This document shows, in pieces, positions 34,239 through 43,918 of a stretch of 64,000 nucleotides of DNA. The stretch is from Haladaptatus caseinilyticus (GTDB lineage Archaea > Halobacteriota > Halobacteria > Halobacteriales > Haladaptataceae). The stretch spans positions 543,000 to 606,999 of the forward strand of contig NZ_CP111040.1 in NCBI RefSeq assembly GCF_026248685.1, in the 5' to 3' direction. The stretch's first letter is position 1, and each line of letters opens with the position of its first letter. The translations under genes were made by a program, and so were the position numbers. The notes under the pieces are model-generated. The model was not told the origin of the DNA. It was given only the letters and a program-made list of their open reading frames with translations, and searched no databases.

Positions 34239-36056
34239 TCATTTTCTACTGAACAGTCGTTCGGTGACAGTTCGACTGCTTGGTCGTTCCGCCAACAATA
34301 CGGAACAATCGACTTCGTTGAGTACCTCATAATGTAATGTATTTCTCACAAGCCGGGAAAGTAGTCCTTCCTCTGTTGCTCCGACGATCACTAGCGTATG
34401 ATCTTTCGATTCACGCTTAATCGCCTCGCTAATATTTCCAGTATCATCTATGATGAGAGATGCATTATCCAAGCCCCTTTCTGTTGCCCAGTTAGCGAGA
34501 AACTGCTCACCTGAGTCATGTTCGTCAGGGTGGTCCACAACGTGCAACAGAGTCACTGTTGCTCCGAGAGTAGATTTGAGGTTTCGTGCTACCTCTGCAC
34601 CTAATTCCGAATCAGGGCCACCTGCAGTAGGTAGCAAAATCTTTGAAGTGTCCAGCCCCTTATTTTTTAACACAAGAAAGTCACAAGGGAGTTGCTTAGT
34701 TAATTCGTCTATCGGCTTCTCTGCGCGTGCCTCCCCCCAAAGTCGGTCTGTATCCCATCCCATCACGACAAGGTTTGCGTGTTCGTTCTCAGCAGCATCA
34801 AATACTTCCTGAAATGAACGATGAGAAACGATAGTAGATGTCTCATAGGCAATCCCATAGGAATCAACAGCATTACGAACATCTTCCATTAGTGCATTAG
34901 ATTCAGCAATAATGCGATCTTGTTGGGCAAGATCGTAACTCATCGAGGCACGAAGGGGTGTTTGGACAATATGAACGACATGGATCACCGCTGAGGTCTG
35001 TTGACTAGCAAGAGCACATGCTAGATCCACCACTTCTAATTCGGTACGAGGATTCTCGATTGGAACCAAGATCCGGTAAGCATCATTATCAGATGCAGTC
35101 ATTTCACTAGTATCAATCATTGATACATACGAGCGTCCGACGAGATCACCGAGAAACCATTCCCGGACCGAAAGTTGACGGTCAACGCCTTCGAATCGAG
35201 CTGCCTCAAGCCGATGTTCGCTTGTTTGGAAGTAGTTAACTACGGTTACCAATACGACACCACCTACCGTATTGCCGAGTAGAACTGGAATTACGAATTG
35301 TGTAAGTCCAATAGTGATTCCAATATCTCCTGCTAGTACTAGATAGACCATTTCAGTGAAAGAAACGACGACGTGGAAAAGACCGCCTAATGGAATTGCA
35401 AGAAACGCTAAATACACGACCACTAGCCGAGAAATCGTATCACGAGAGGCGTATACCACCCAAACAACCCCTGCAACAATCAGTCCAGCAAACACCGCTT
35501 TAAAAAATAACGATGACGGTGGTGTCTCGATCCCATTTTCGGCGTGGTGGAGAGCTGCGGTTGCTGCCTTGGGAGAAAAGACACCACCCCATGTTAGTGC
35601 GACTGCTCCGATAGCACCCCCAGTGAAATTGCCGAGTAGTACGATAAGCCAGTGACGTAATAGAGCTGGAATGCTCGCCAGTCGTTCGATTGTCAAAGCG
35701 ACTGGTGGGAGTGTATTCTCAGTATATAGCTGATAACCACCGAGAATAATGTAAATGAATCCAAGCGGGTACAGTAGTGCACTAAAGAGAGGATTACCGC
35801 CCATCGTGGCAGTCATTGACGAGTAAAGAAGAAACGTGATTGAAATCGCAAATCCTCCTGCGAGAGCACCGAAGAATAATTCGCGAGAGCTTGACGTTAT
35901 TTCCTCATCAGCAGCTGCAATAATCCGTTGAAAGATTTCATCTGAAGAGAAACGATCTCGAACAACGGCTCCAGCTGCAGGAGCACCACTCCGAGAGCTC
36001 TCAACAGCATCACGAACCGTCTCTCGGTCCGAGTCCGAACGTGAGCCTGACATCAT
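34239..36056 (-). CDS. Formate/nitrite transporter fused to two UspA domains
   Basis: 605 residues. Residues about 40-300 form an FNT channel with six membrane segments (FFGALAGGFAISITFLLYSS, IVLLGNFTGGAIGAVALTWG, VVVSFTEMVYLVLAG, FVIPVLLGNTVGGVVLVTVV). After a linker, two universal stress protein repeats follow: AYRILVPIENPRTELEVVDL... to DFLVLKNKG, and KILLPTAGGPDSELGAEVAR... to CSVLLAERP with G-type nucleotide-binding loops (VMGWDTDRL, VGATEEGLLSRLVRN). It likely moves a small anion and is gated by nucleotide or energy state (inference). Confidence 0.9.
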   Translation of the reverse strand: MMSGSRSDSDRETVRDAVESSRSGAPAAGAVVRDRFSSDEIFQRIIAAADEEITSSSRELFFGALAGGFAISITFLLYSSMTATMGGNPLFSALLYPLGFIYIILGGYQLYTENTLPPVALTIERLASIPALLRHWLIVLLGNFTGGAIGAVALTWGGVFSPKAATAALHHAENGIETPPSSLFFKAVFAGLIVAGVVWVVYASRDTISRLVVVYLAFLAIPLGGLFHVVVSFTEMVYLVLAGDIGITIGLTQFVIPVLLGNTVGGVVLVTVVNYFQTSEHRLEAARFEGVDRQLSVREWFLGDLVGRSYVSMIDTSEMTASDNDAYRILVPIENPRTELEVVDLACALASQQTSAVIHVVHIVQTPLRASMSYDLAQQDRIIAESNALMEDVRNAVDSYGIAYETSTIVSHRSFQEVFDAAENEHANLVVMGWDTDRLWGEARAEKPIDELTKQLPCDFLVLKNKGLDTSKILLPTAGGPDSELGAEVARNLKSTLGATVTLLHVVDHPDEHDSGEQFLANWATERGLDNASLIIDDTGNISEAIKRESKDHTLVIVGATEEGLLSRLVRNTLHYEVLNEVDCSVLLAERPSSRTVTERLFSRK

Positions 36057-36325
36057 AGTCTATAATATCCGACAAGCTATACGATTTGTGTTGTAATTCT
36101 TCCACTCATTCATTTCTTATGTCTATATTTTGGAACAGTTCTCATCGGAACACGATGAAGGGAACAAGAGGGTTGACGAGGCGGATGAGAATGATGCCAA
36201 ACCGGACGAGTACGGTTGCAACGGCCTGGATACCTATATATAGAAACGCCAACGCTAATTGTTGCGGCTCTAAAGCGGTGCAATAGCCCCGTATATTTAC
36301 GTTCCTTGGCGGTGTCTCCTGCAAG

Positions 36326-37456
36326 ATGCAACAAATGTCTGTCACACGACGGGATTTTATTTATAAAGGGACTGCGATAGGGGTTGGAGTAGTTTCTGGA
36401 TCTGGTAGCAATGAAACCAATACACAGATTCAACGAAAAGCTCCGGTTGATGTGAGAGGGGCTCTCTATCTCCCGGCACGCGATTTCAATTTTTACCAGA
36501 TGTGGGCAAATTACTCACCACAGGTTATTGAACGCGATCTTGGATACGCAGCTCGCTTGAATCTGAATGCGATTCGAACCTGGGTGAGCTATGAATTCTG
36601 GCTCGAGAATCGGCAGGAACACCAAGAGGCAATTGACCATTTTCTTACGTCCGCATCAAACAAGAATATCAAAGTTCTATTTAGCCTATTCGAGAATGTT
36701 GGTACAAAACCAACCCATGAGAATTTGACAAATACGAATCCACGTACAGCACCACCCGTCCGATCGCCATCGTTGAACGTTATTCAAAATCCAAACCAAT
36801 GGACACAACCCCGCCGATTTGTCCAGTGGTTTATGAACCGATATCGAGATGACAAGCGATTATTGGCGATTGAAGTCATGAATGAACCGGGATGGCGAAA
36901 AGATGTAAAGAGATTTGCGAAGAATATGTTTCAAACTCTTTCACGTAACCGTGCTACTATTCCATTAACTGTCGGTGCAACGAGTTTAATTAACAGTGTT
37001 GACTACCTCGATTGGGGAAGCGACATACTACAATTCCATTACAATTACCCATCAAGCAAGCAGATATTCCGTGACTTACTACAAGATTACCGAGAATTGT
37101 CTTCGAAAATAGAACAACCGATTTGGTTAACTGAGTGGCAAAAAGTCGCATCGTTTGGGTGGGGTAGTTCGAATCAAAAGGTGAAAGAATGGTTTCCAAA
37201 CTATTCATCACTAGCGTCACTTATCCGTGAATATAACGTTGGTAATTTCTTTTGGTCGCTTATGCTACAACCAGCATACACGCTACCGATGCGCCGAAAA
37301 GGTATTCTCAATGGTGTATTTCATGAAGATGGTGCCGTATGGAGTCTCCAGGATGCAAGGGAAATCAAAGCAATGTCTGGAAATCACACGTTTTCTGGAA
37401 TTGAGCGCAAAGAATGGCCTTCATGGGCTGAATCGATCAAGCACCCCCAAAGGTGA
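36326..37456 (+). CDS. Exported GH5-like glycoside hydrolase
   Basis: 376 residues. The N-terminus VTRRDFIYKGTAIGVGVVSG resembles a short Tat signal. The catalytic barrel shows the family markers YAARLNLNAIRTWVSYEFW (strand 2), LLAIEVMNEPGWRKDV with the acid/base Glu of the NEP motif, ILQFHYNYPSSKQ and QPIWLTEWQKVASFG with the nucleophile Glu at the end of strand 7. A beta-mannanase or cellulase-like activity is possible; substrate not determinable. AT-rich compared with the neighbours. Confidence 0.82.
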   Translation: MQQMSVTRRDFIYKGTAIGVGVVSGSGSNETNTQIQRKAPVDVRGALYLPARDFNFYQMWANYSPQVIERDLGYAARLNLNAIRTWVSYEFWLENRQEHQEAIDHFLTSASNKNIKVLFSLFENVGTKPTHENLTNTNPRTAPPVRSPSLNVIQNPNQWTQPRRFVQWFMNRYRDDKRLLAIEVMNEPGWRKDVKRFAKNMFQTLSRNRATIPLTVGATSLINSVDYLDWGSDILQFHYNYPSSKQIFRDLLQDYRELSSKIEQPIWLTEWQKVASFGWGSSNQKVKEWFPNYSSLASLIREYNVGNFFWSLMLQPAYTLPMRRKGILNGVFHEDGAVWSLQDAREIKAMSGNHTFSGIERKEWPSWAESIKHPQR

Positions 37457-37488
37457 AATACGATATGCCAGATACGTATCAGGGAGAA

Positions 37489-38043
37489 TCATATCCTATC
37501 AACATTATTATTGACAACTGTATTCCCCCACAGCTTGAGATGTACACTGCCGTCGCTGGTTTTGATTCCAACTAGATTGTTTTCTAGTCTGCTATTCGTA
37601 GTTATCACAAGGTGAATATCTTCAATTGAAATCCCGTAAACATTAGATGACGCGTTAATGTCTTCGATTTTACCTATAGTACCGTGCTGAAATGCAATAC
37701 CTTTGTGCCAATTTGTGATAGTCATATCCGATATTCTCACATCATTATTGCTCGAGGTATTTATCTGAATTGCAGTCGTATGGCTATTCCCACGCCCATC
37801 AATAGTGTGTCCGTTCCCATCTAATACGACATTCCCGGAGCGGATTTCGATGCAGCTTTGTGAAATTCTAGTTCCGCCACCATTTGTGATATTCGTAGTA
37901 AGCTCATATCGTCCGGGGTTATCAATTACTGTACAAGAATTGATTTTCTGTGTATCTGGATTGTCGAACACTAACTGTGTCGATTGAACTCCAACACAAG
38001 CAGAAAGTACAATAATTACTAAAATTGACACCCACCCCCTCAT
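37489..38043 (-). CDS. Secreted right-handed beta-helix protein
   Basis: 184 residues from MRGWVS (38043; MGRMRG at 38052 is equally possible) with a signal peptide WVSILVIIVLSACVGVQS. Then pectate-lyase/NosD-type parallel beta-helix rungs: CIEIRSGNVVLDGNGHTIDG, TAIQINTSSNNDVRISDMTI, NVYGISIEDIHLVITTNSRL. Short for its kind; ends right after three or four rungs, so it may be truncated. Convergent with the GH5-like gene with 30 bp between, possibly both act on polymers. Confidence 0.75.
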   Translation of the reverse strand: MRGWVSILVIIVLSACVGVQSTQLVFDNPDTQKINSCTVIDNPGRYELTTNITNGGGTRISQSCIEIRSGNVVLDGNGHTIDGRGNSHTTAIQINTSSNNDVRISDMTITNWHKGIAFQHGTIGKIEDINASSNVYGISIEDIHLVITTNSRLENNLVGIKTSDGSVHLKLWGNTVVNNNVDRI

Positions 38044-38052
38044 TCTTCCCAT

Positions 38053-38617
38053 AACGATACTAATGTCCTCATCCCCAATAGGATTTTTATCGTATTTGTG
38101 TACTCATTCACACCATTATCATTGATTATATCTATTTCAATTAATATTTTAGAATTATTTTGCTATCTTCCATAAGTGTAATTCTAATCAGTAATTTTGA
38201 TAGTTGATATCAGCAAGATTTTGATCAAGATAGGGAGTCGAGAGTTCTCCGACGGTAGATCAATGTACGTATGAAATGAGCGACCAGAATGACCGATAAA
38301 TATCACATTCAGGAATCGAACCTCTTGAATCCAGTTCTGATCGGTGAGCCCACCATCGTACGTTGACATTCGTGTTGACGCTGCTTCGTCTTTGTGTTCG
38401 TATAGGCCAATTCAGGCTCAATTATAACGATACCCAACCACGCCAAGTGGCATCCCACTAATGAACCCAATGAACATGACCGTGCCAATGGCGATAAGTG
38501 ATGAACTAGCTTCCATTCCCGTTTTAAGCGTAGTTGTCGTATCAAAGGCTAGCCAGCGGTTCCGTGAGTGTCAATATTGGTAGAAAGACGCTGCGTCGAG
38601 ACTGAAGAGTAGACACG
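38053..38617. other. Intergenic with a small membrane-protein remnant
   Basis: Minus-strand 38568-38419 reads SRNRWLAFDTTTTLKTGMEA then SSSLIAIGTVMFIGFISGMP and LGVVGYRYN, a single membrane segment without a start codon. The remaining sequence is AT-rich with no other gene I can name. Confidence 0.4.
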
Positions 38618-39019
38618 TTAGTCGATCGAGGTGGTGGATTGTTGATACTGATTAGATAATGTCTTGGATACCATTTGTATACCTAATCCCCAGAAAGAGA
38701 GACCAGCTCCCGCAAAGAGATACCAGAGTGCAATCCGGAGGTCAGCTGAGATGGGGAGATGAGCATGGATTCCCAATGGTGGAACAGCCACGAGTAAAAA
38801 AACGGTCAAGATACCTGCTTTATTATCCATCTGTTCCCACACCGATACATGCTGGGAAAGCGACCATCCACCGATGCCCCACATAGCCGCAATTAGAACG
38901 ACTAACTGCACATTCCAGTACCCATCGAGATAGAGGATCGCCGTAGGCACACACATACCAATGGCACCAGAAAAAACATTTCTAAATGAGATCATATTTT
39001 GACAATTATGATAGGCCAT
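38618..39019 (-). CDS. Hypothetical four-helix membrane protein
   Basis: 133 residues with four predicted membrane segments (VFSGAIGMCVPTAILYLDGY, LVVLIAAMWGIGGWSL, ILTVFLLVAVPPLGIHAHL, IALWYLFAGAGLSFWGLGIQ). Met8 or Met27-equivalent starts are possible. Family not recognised. Confidence 0.6.
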   Translation of the reverse strand: MAYHNCQNMISFRNVFSGAIGMCVPTAILYLDGYWNVQLVVLIAAMWGIGGWSLSQHVSVWEQMDNKAGILTVFLLVAVPPLGIHAHLPISADLRIALWYLFAGAGLSFWGLGIQMVSKTLSNQYQQSTTSID

Positions 39020-39158
39020 AATAAAACTCCCGCTCGTACCGATTCCTACGCGTTGAGATCTTCAGTCTCAACTTCCGGACCCGGGTAATCGTGGAGATCC
39101 CCTATGGCATACTGACTACTGCAGTTAGTTGATCAGGTTGAGTAGCTCCAAGACGCGT

Positions 39159-39599
39159 CTAGAGCTTACCGAGCTTTCGCATGAGATCGATTAGTTCACG
39201 CGCTGACTCGATTTTCTCCCGTCGTACCTGCTCTCCAAAGCACGGGTCGTCCAGCGACTCGAAGGCGTTGATCGCCCGGTCAAGGTTCTGAATCTTAGGG
39301 ATTATCGCCTGTCCGGTCTGGTAGTCAACTTCGCGCTCTCGAATCTGTCGGACCAGCTGCAACCGCTGCCGACGAAGATATGAGAGCACCGCCTGGATGC
39401 GTTCGCGCTCTGTCTCCTGCAGGTCATCGCGGTCAGCAACCTCGAAATAGAACTCACGGAGGGGAACAGATTCGTCTTCGATTCGAACCATCTCTGGAAT
39501 TGAACTGCCGATAGTCCCGCTCGTCTGGTACACCTGTTCCAGAAGCTCCGTGCACTGATGTTCGCTCATTTGTTGTGTCATATCCGTTTGAAACGTCAT
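39159..39599 (-). CDS. DUF5788 family protein
   Basis: About 146 residues. The frame is open to 39776 but the part before 39599 is not protein-like and overlaps the divergent regulator's start. Candidate starts are 39599 (MTFQTDM), 39581 and 39569 (MSEHQCTELLEQVYQ). DUF5788 features: VPLREFYFEVADRDDL, YLRRQRLQLVRQIREREVDY and NLDRAINAFESLDDP. A helical protein of unknown role, widespread in haloarchaea. Confidence 0.85.
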   Translation of the reverse strand: MTFQTDMTQQMSEHQCTELLEQVYQTSGTIGSSIPEMVRIEDESVPLREFYFEVADRDDLQETERERIQAVLSYLRRQRLQLVRQIREREVDYQTGQAIIPKIQNLDRAINAFESLDDPCFGEQVRREKIESARELIDLMRKLGKL

Positions 39600-39688
39600 G
39601 CGATTGGAAGATAGGCGTTCCGAGCAACGAATTACTCCTAGGAGGTTGTCACTAACGTTTAGGGGAACCAGGATAATACCTCCGAAAG

Positions 39689-40540
39689 ATGAATGGGGTA
39701 ATGGATTCGGACGAGTTTTTCGACCTCCTGAGCAACTCAACCCGAATTGACATCCTCCGAACGCTGGCGAACGCACACGAGGAGACCCCAGACGATCCGT
39801 GGCTTGAATACACTGAACTCCGAACGGCCGTCGGCGTCCGCGACAACGGGAACTTCAACTACCACCTCGACCGAATGGGCGACCTGGTTGTGAAGGGGCC
39901 AACAGGATACTGTCTTTCGCGTATCGGCATGGCGATCCTCTCGACGGTCGCTTCCGGCGTCTTCGACCCCGATTGGCGATGGGGGCCAGTCGACACACCC
40001 GGCGACTGCCAGTATTGTGACGACCGCGTTCAACTCGTTTACAGGGACGGGAATCTCTGGCTCACCTGTGGAGCGGACGATCATACCATCCCGCTGTCAG
40101 TGCCGCCGAGTGTCCTCGACTCTCACCCGGACGACGCCGTGGTCGAACAGGTCGCCATGCTGCAGCACCAGTGGATTGCGCTGACCCGACAGGGGATCTG
40201 TGCGGAATGCTACGGACATGTCGACGGTAGTATTAGTTACGGTGGCGCACGCGAGGACCACTACCATTATCACGGCGAGTGTCGCCGCTGTGGTTTCCAC
40301 CACGGCGTCCCCGTCGGACTGTTGGTCCTCGGCCACCCCACCGTTCAGTCCTTCTACTACGAACGCGGGATCGACATTCGGACGGTTCCGTTCTGGACGC
40401 TGGACTTTTGTGAGCCCGGAAGCGAAACGATGCTATCTTCGGACCCACTCCGTCTCCAAATCGACGTGGCTCATGATGGCGACGAACTCCACGTCACACT
40501 CGACCGGGATGGTACTATCGTTTCGACAGACCATCCATAA
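39689..40540 (+). CDS. Winged-helix regulator with zinc-binding C-terminal domain
   Basis: 283 residues of the haloarchaeal ArsR-like family with DUF7347/DUF7351-type domains. The N-terminal wHTH reads FFDLLSNSTRIDILRTLANA and the recognition part VRDNGNFNYHLDRMGDLVVK. The C-terminal half contains four Cys pairs suggestive of two zinc ribbons: CQYCDD ... CGADD, and CAECYG ... CRRCGFHHG. It is divergent from DUF5788 with about 90-120 bp between, where both promoters must lie. Confidence 0.82.
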   Translation: MNGVMDSDEFFDLLSNSTRIDILRTLANAHEETPDDPWLEYTELRTAVGVRDNGNFNYHLDRMGDLVVKGPTGYCLSRIGMAILSTVASGVFDPDWRWGPVDTPGDCQYCDDRVQLVYRDGNLWLTCGADDHTIPLSVPPSVLDSHPDDAVVEQVAMLQHQWIALTRQGICAECYGHVDGSISYGGAREDHYHYHGECRRCGFHHGVPVGLLVLGHPTVQSFYYERGIDIRTVPFWTLDFCEPGSETMLSSDPLRLQIDVAHDGDELHVTLDRDGTIVSTDHP

Positions 40541-40823
40541 CAGATCCCAATTCTTGCTGATGCTCAGTTAGACGTTCTCGCGTTCTCGCATGGCGGCTCG
40601 AATGTGGTTTCACTTGCTGAGGCTAAACGCAGAAGATGGGAGTAGAGAGAGTTTGACGAAGCGAGTTGATTCGAGAGACGCGGTGGTCTTATTTGAGCGA
40701 GAATTCGCTGTGTGAACGTACTAGTTCGGACAGGCAAAATCCGACGAGGTCTATAGTTCAGCACCGGTCAGATTGCCACCTAAATTATGAAAAATATATA
40801 CTCAGTACGGTTAATTACACACC

Positions 40824-41642
40824 ATGCAACCAGTAAAGCGGGAGCGGTTGATCTATCGAAGTACACCGGAGCGAGACCTTGCCGTCGATGTCTATGCTCG
40901 AGCGGGCGTAGAAGATGCCCCGGCAGTGGCACTCATCCACGGTGGTGGGTGGATGACCAATCATCAGGGAATGTTTGAGCAACATCTAACTCGATTAGCG
41001 GAACGAGGCGTTGTTGGGCTGGAGTTTACCCATCGTCTATCGTCGGAGGCACGATTTCCAGCGCCAATCATGGATATAAAGTACGGCATTAAGTGGCTGA
41101 AAGCGAATGCAAACCTGCTTGGTTTGGACCCTGGAAGAGTCGTTATCGGTGGCCACTCAGCGGGTGCGCATCTCGCTGCTCTCGCCGCAGTCACGCCGGA
41201 CCATCAGCCGCTTGAACCCGAAGACGGGCCGGATGAATCGAGTCGGGTGGATGCCGCCATCGTTCTGAACGGCCTGTACAATCTCGAAAAGCTCGGGCAG
41301 ATTCAACCCTCCCGTCTCTTCGCCTCAGAATTCATTTACGAACTATTTGGAGATCGATACATCGCCCGCCGTGAGGCATATAGAGCAGGCTCTTGCAGCA
41401 CCCACATCGATGGAGATGAGCCACCGTTTCTTGTTTTAGCGTCTACAAATGATCAAGAAGTGCCGCTGTACGAGTCGGTTCAATTGTATGAACAACTCTC
41501 GTATATGGGAAACGAACCTGAACAGTACATTTCGTTTGGCGGGGATCACTTTTGTTTTACTGCTGAGGGTCCGGATTACGAATCGGGACTGAAACGAATC
41601 GAGTCGTTTCTTGCAGATCAATTCTCCAGCTTTGCAATATGA
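40824..41642 (+). CDS. Alpha/beta hydrolase (esterase / formamidase-like)
   Basis: 272 residues with HSL/kynurenine-formamidase-like features: oxyanion motif LIHGGGWMTNHQG (about 43-55), nucleophile Ser in VVIGGHSAGAHLAALAAV, later acid in ASTNDQEVPLYES and catalytic His in ISFGGDHFCFTAEG. Substrate unknown. Follows a TATA-like ATGAAAAATATATAC (40789-40803) at about 25 bp, so leaderless expression is likely. Confidence 0.82.
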   Translation: MQPVKRERLIYRSTPERDLAVDVYARAGVEDAPAVALIHGGGWMTNHQGMFEQHLTRLAERGVVGLEFTHRLSSEARFPAPIMDIKYGIKWLKANANLLGLDPGRVVIGGHSAGAHLAALAAVTPDHQPLEPEDGPDESSRVDAAIVLNGLYNLEKLGQIQPSRLFASEFIYELFGDRYIARREAYRAGSCSTHIDGDEPPFLVLASTNDQEVPLYESVQLYEQLSYMGNEPEQYISFGGDHFCFTAEGPDYESGLKRIESFLADQFSSFAI

Positions 41643-41687
41643 TTCCACATACATTGACAATGCTTTTCAACTCAGAGAGTTATTCCA

Positions 41688-42449
41688 ATGCTTATGAAGT
41701 ATAAAATAGAAGACGGGAAACACTACGTAATTGGCAACGCTGCCGAGGTCCTCGAGGAGTACGAATCGGAAGCGGCAGTTATCGCTCTCGACGACGCCTG
41801 GGCGTTTCCACAGCGAATAACACGGTTTGACGCCGATTTTACCACCCATCCGTTCGATGAGTCACAGGACGACGTGAGTTCATCACTGAACGTAGACGAC
41901 TCCGTAACAACGACCGACATTCTCGACAGTTGTTACGACGCGTTACAGGATGGCGGCTGGCTCATCGCTGATGCGGAAGATTGGCTGCTCCCACACCTCA
42001 TCCAGTACCTCAAAGAAGAATGGGGTGATGCGGCCCAGACCGATGACGAGTATGATGGGGGCGGCTATCGTCGAACCGGCGGCGTTACGTATCTGAACTC
42101 GAAGGGCGAACCCGAACGCAATTCAGACCGAAAGTATTTCTCATCCGGTGGTTACTCAGTCGTGTTCGCGCACAAAGGGAAAACCGACCGTCAAACAACG
42201 GTTTCAGTCCGACAATTTGCGACGCGACCGGAGAAATGGAATGATGAAAACGTCAAGCCGTTTTCGCCATACGAAACATGGCTTGGCGCACTGATGGAAC
42301 CCGACGAACTCCTCTTGGTTCCATGCGCGGCTACTGCACCGGCCGCGATTGCCGCGGAGCGGGAACTCGATTCAGTTCGGTACGCCTGTATCGACACCGA
42401 CGAGGAATGGGTCGACGTTTTCAAAAAGCGGCGGTCGGAAAACATCTGA
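41688..42449 (+). CDS. Degenerate N6/N4-type DNA methyltransferase-like protein
   Basis: 253 residues (Met3 is an alternative start). The layout is that of the DNA methyltransferase family common in haloarchaea and their viruses: motif IV position reads VIALDDAWAFPQR where DPPY or NPPY is expected; DILDSCYDALQDGGWLIADA and WLLPHLIQYLKEEWGDAAQ follow; AIAAERELDSVRYACIDTDE resembles motif X/I (FxGxG partly replaced). With DDAW in place of DPPY the catalytic status is unclear; it may bind rather than modify DNA. No restriction gene is adjacent. Confidence 0.65.
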   Translation: MLMKYKIEDGKHYVIGNAAEVLEEYESEAAVIALDDAWAFPQRITRFDADFTTHPFDESQDDVSSSLNVDDSVTTTDILDSCYDALQDGGWLIADAEDWLLPHLIQYLKEEWGDAAQTDDEYDGGGYRRTGGVTYLNSKGEPERNSDRKYFSSGGYSVVFAHKGKTDRQTTVSVRQFATRPEKWNDENVKPFSPYETWLGALMEPDELLLVPCAATAPAAIAAERELDSVRYACIDTDEEWVDVFKKRRSENI

Positions 42450-42681
42450 TATCGAACAAGGGGGTTTAAAATCCAAGGAACGTCCGATCATGAACCCATC
42501 TTGAGAACACCAATCTACTTGGCGGGAATGTTAGGGTATTACAGCGATCAAGTTCTATAAGACAGTGATTTTAACAGAGCGTGGATAAAAATGTTGAAGT
42601 ATTATTGTAAAGAATTATTCTTTATCTTATGAAATGGAATATGCAGCCGCTTCGTCGTAAATTCGACCGGAGTCAGAAAAT

Positions 42682-43893
42682 ATGATCTTTTCCGGCCGGT
42701 CGACGGTATGGCGCTATTACGCATACTGCGTCTCTCTCAGCAATGGATTTTTCATTCCAGTCGGGATTCTGTACATGCAGTATCAAGGTCTTGGACTCGA
42801 CGCGATCGGATTTACGCAAGGTGTGTTTCTTTTTACAATCGTTGCATCCGAGATACCGACGGGCTATCTCGGCGACAGAATCGGGAGACGACGAAGCCTA
42901 ATACTGGGGAATACGCTCGTTGCGCTGGTCATGGTAACGTATCCATTTGCTGATTCGTTCAGCGAATTTATAGTACTGTTCGTCGTTTGGGCGTTCGGAA
43001 CGTCGTTCAAATCCGGAACGGCCGAGGCCTGGCTGTACGAGATGCTCAAACAACGACTCGACGAATCCGAGTTCGCCCGAATTAACGGCCGTGGGAAAAC
43101 GTTCACATTCGGTACGTCTGCGCTCACCGCAGCAGCAGCAGGTGCGCTCTTTGCCTTCAACCCGATAGCACCGTTTCTCGCCAACGCGGTGTTGAGTGCA
43201 CTCGGCATTCCCATCTTGCTTTCGCTTCCGGAAGTCACAGTTAAAGACAAAGACCACGACCATTTCAGGATTCGAGACGCGGTGCAGGCGCTTCGTATCC
43301 AGGTCAGCGAGCCGAAAATTCGGTGGTTCGTTCTCTACGTTTCGCTTTTCTTTGCGGTGATCGAAATCGCTCGCACATTCGAGCAACCCGCCGCAGTGGC
43401 TGTCGGCATGCCGGTAACCCTTATCGGAATCATGTACAGCGTATTTAAACTACTATCTGCGGGTGCTGCCTCGCTCACAGGGGTAGTGGAAGACCGAATC
43501 GGCATCCAAACGGCATTCGTTCTGCTGGTACCGCTTATCGTAGTGGCGTACGCGAGCGTCTATCTTCTTCCACAAGCGATAATCCTCGTGTTTTTCATGT
43601 TACGGGGGTTACGCTCGATCACCGGACCCCTTCGGAATCAGTATCTCAACGACCGGTTAGGATCCACCGGTCGTGCAACGGCTTTGTCGGGGGTTTCGAT
43701 GACGATGTCGTTAGCCGGTGGAACTGCACAGTTCCTTGCTGGAAAAGTAGTGACACTGACTGGTATTATCGACATGCTAGTGCTCTCTGGCGTCGGAATC
43801 ATGATCCTCGCAGCGATAGTCTGGTTGTTTACATCCCCTATTCGTACACTAGACCAGTCCACCAACGAATCCGAAGCAACAGCCACGGATTGA
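42682..43893 (+). CDS. MFS transporter
   Basis: 403 residues, about twelve membrane segments. The family loop GYLGDRIGRRRSLILGNTLV (about 60-79) between helices 2 and 3 and a second-half counterpart VVEDRIGIQTAFVLL are visible. Probably an exporter or importer of a small solute; it heads the unassigned cluster (cupin, IlvE, 649-residue protein, amidase) transcribed towards it on the other strand. Confidence 0.88.
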   Translation: MIFSGRSTVWRYYAYCVSLSNGFFIPVGILYMQYQGLGLDAIGFTQGVFLFTIVASEIPTGYLGDRIGRRRSLILGNTLVALVMVTYPFADSFSEFIVLFVVWAFGTSFKSGTAEAWLYEMLKQRLDESEFARINGRGKTFTFGTSALTAAAAGALFAFNPIAPFLANAVLSALGIPILLSLPEVTVKDKDHDHFRIRDAVQALRIQVSEPKIRWFVLYVSLFFAVIEIARTFEQPAAVAVGMPVTLIGIMYSVFKLLSAGAASLTGVVEDRIGIQTAFVLLVPLIVVAYASVYLLPQAIILVFFMLRGLRSITGPLRNQYLNDRLGSTGRATALSGVSMTMSLAGGTAQFLAGKVVTLTGIIDMLVLSGVGIMILAAIVWLFTSPIRTLDQSTNESEATATD

Positions 43894-43918
43894 GGATAGT
43901 CGATTGCTATTGTTGAAG

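Noticed and set aside
36142..36345. 67-codon minus-strand frame with a hydrophobic end
   Set aside because: Overlaps the start of the GH5-like gene; first half is not protein-like and no family fits. A shorter membrane peptide cannot be excluded.
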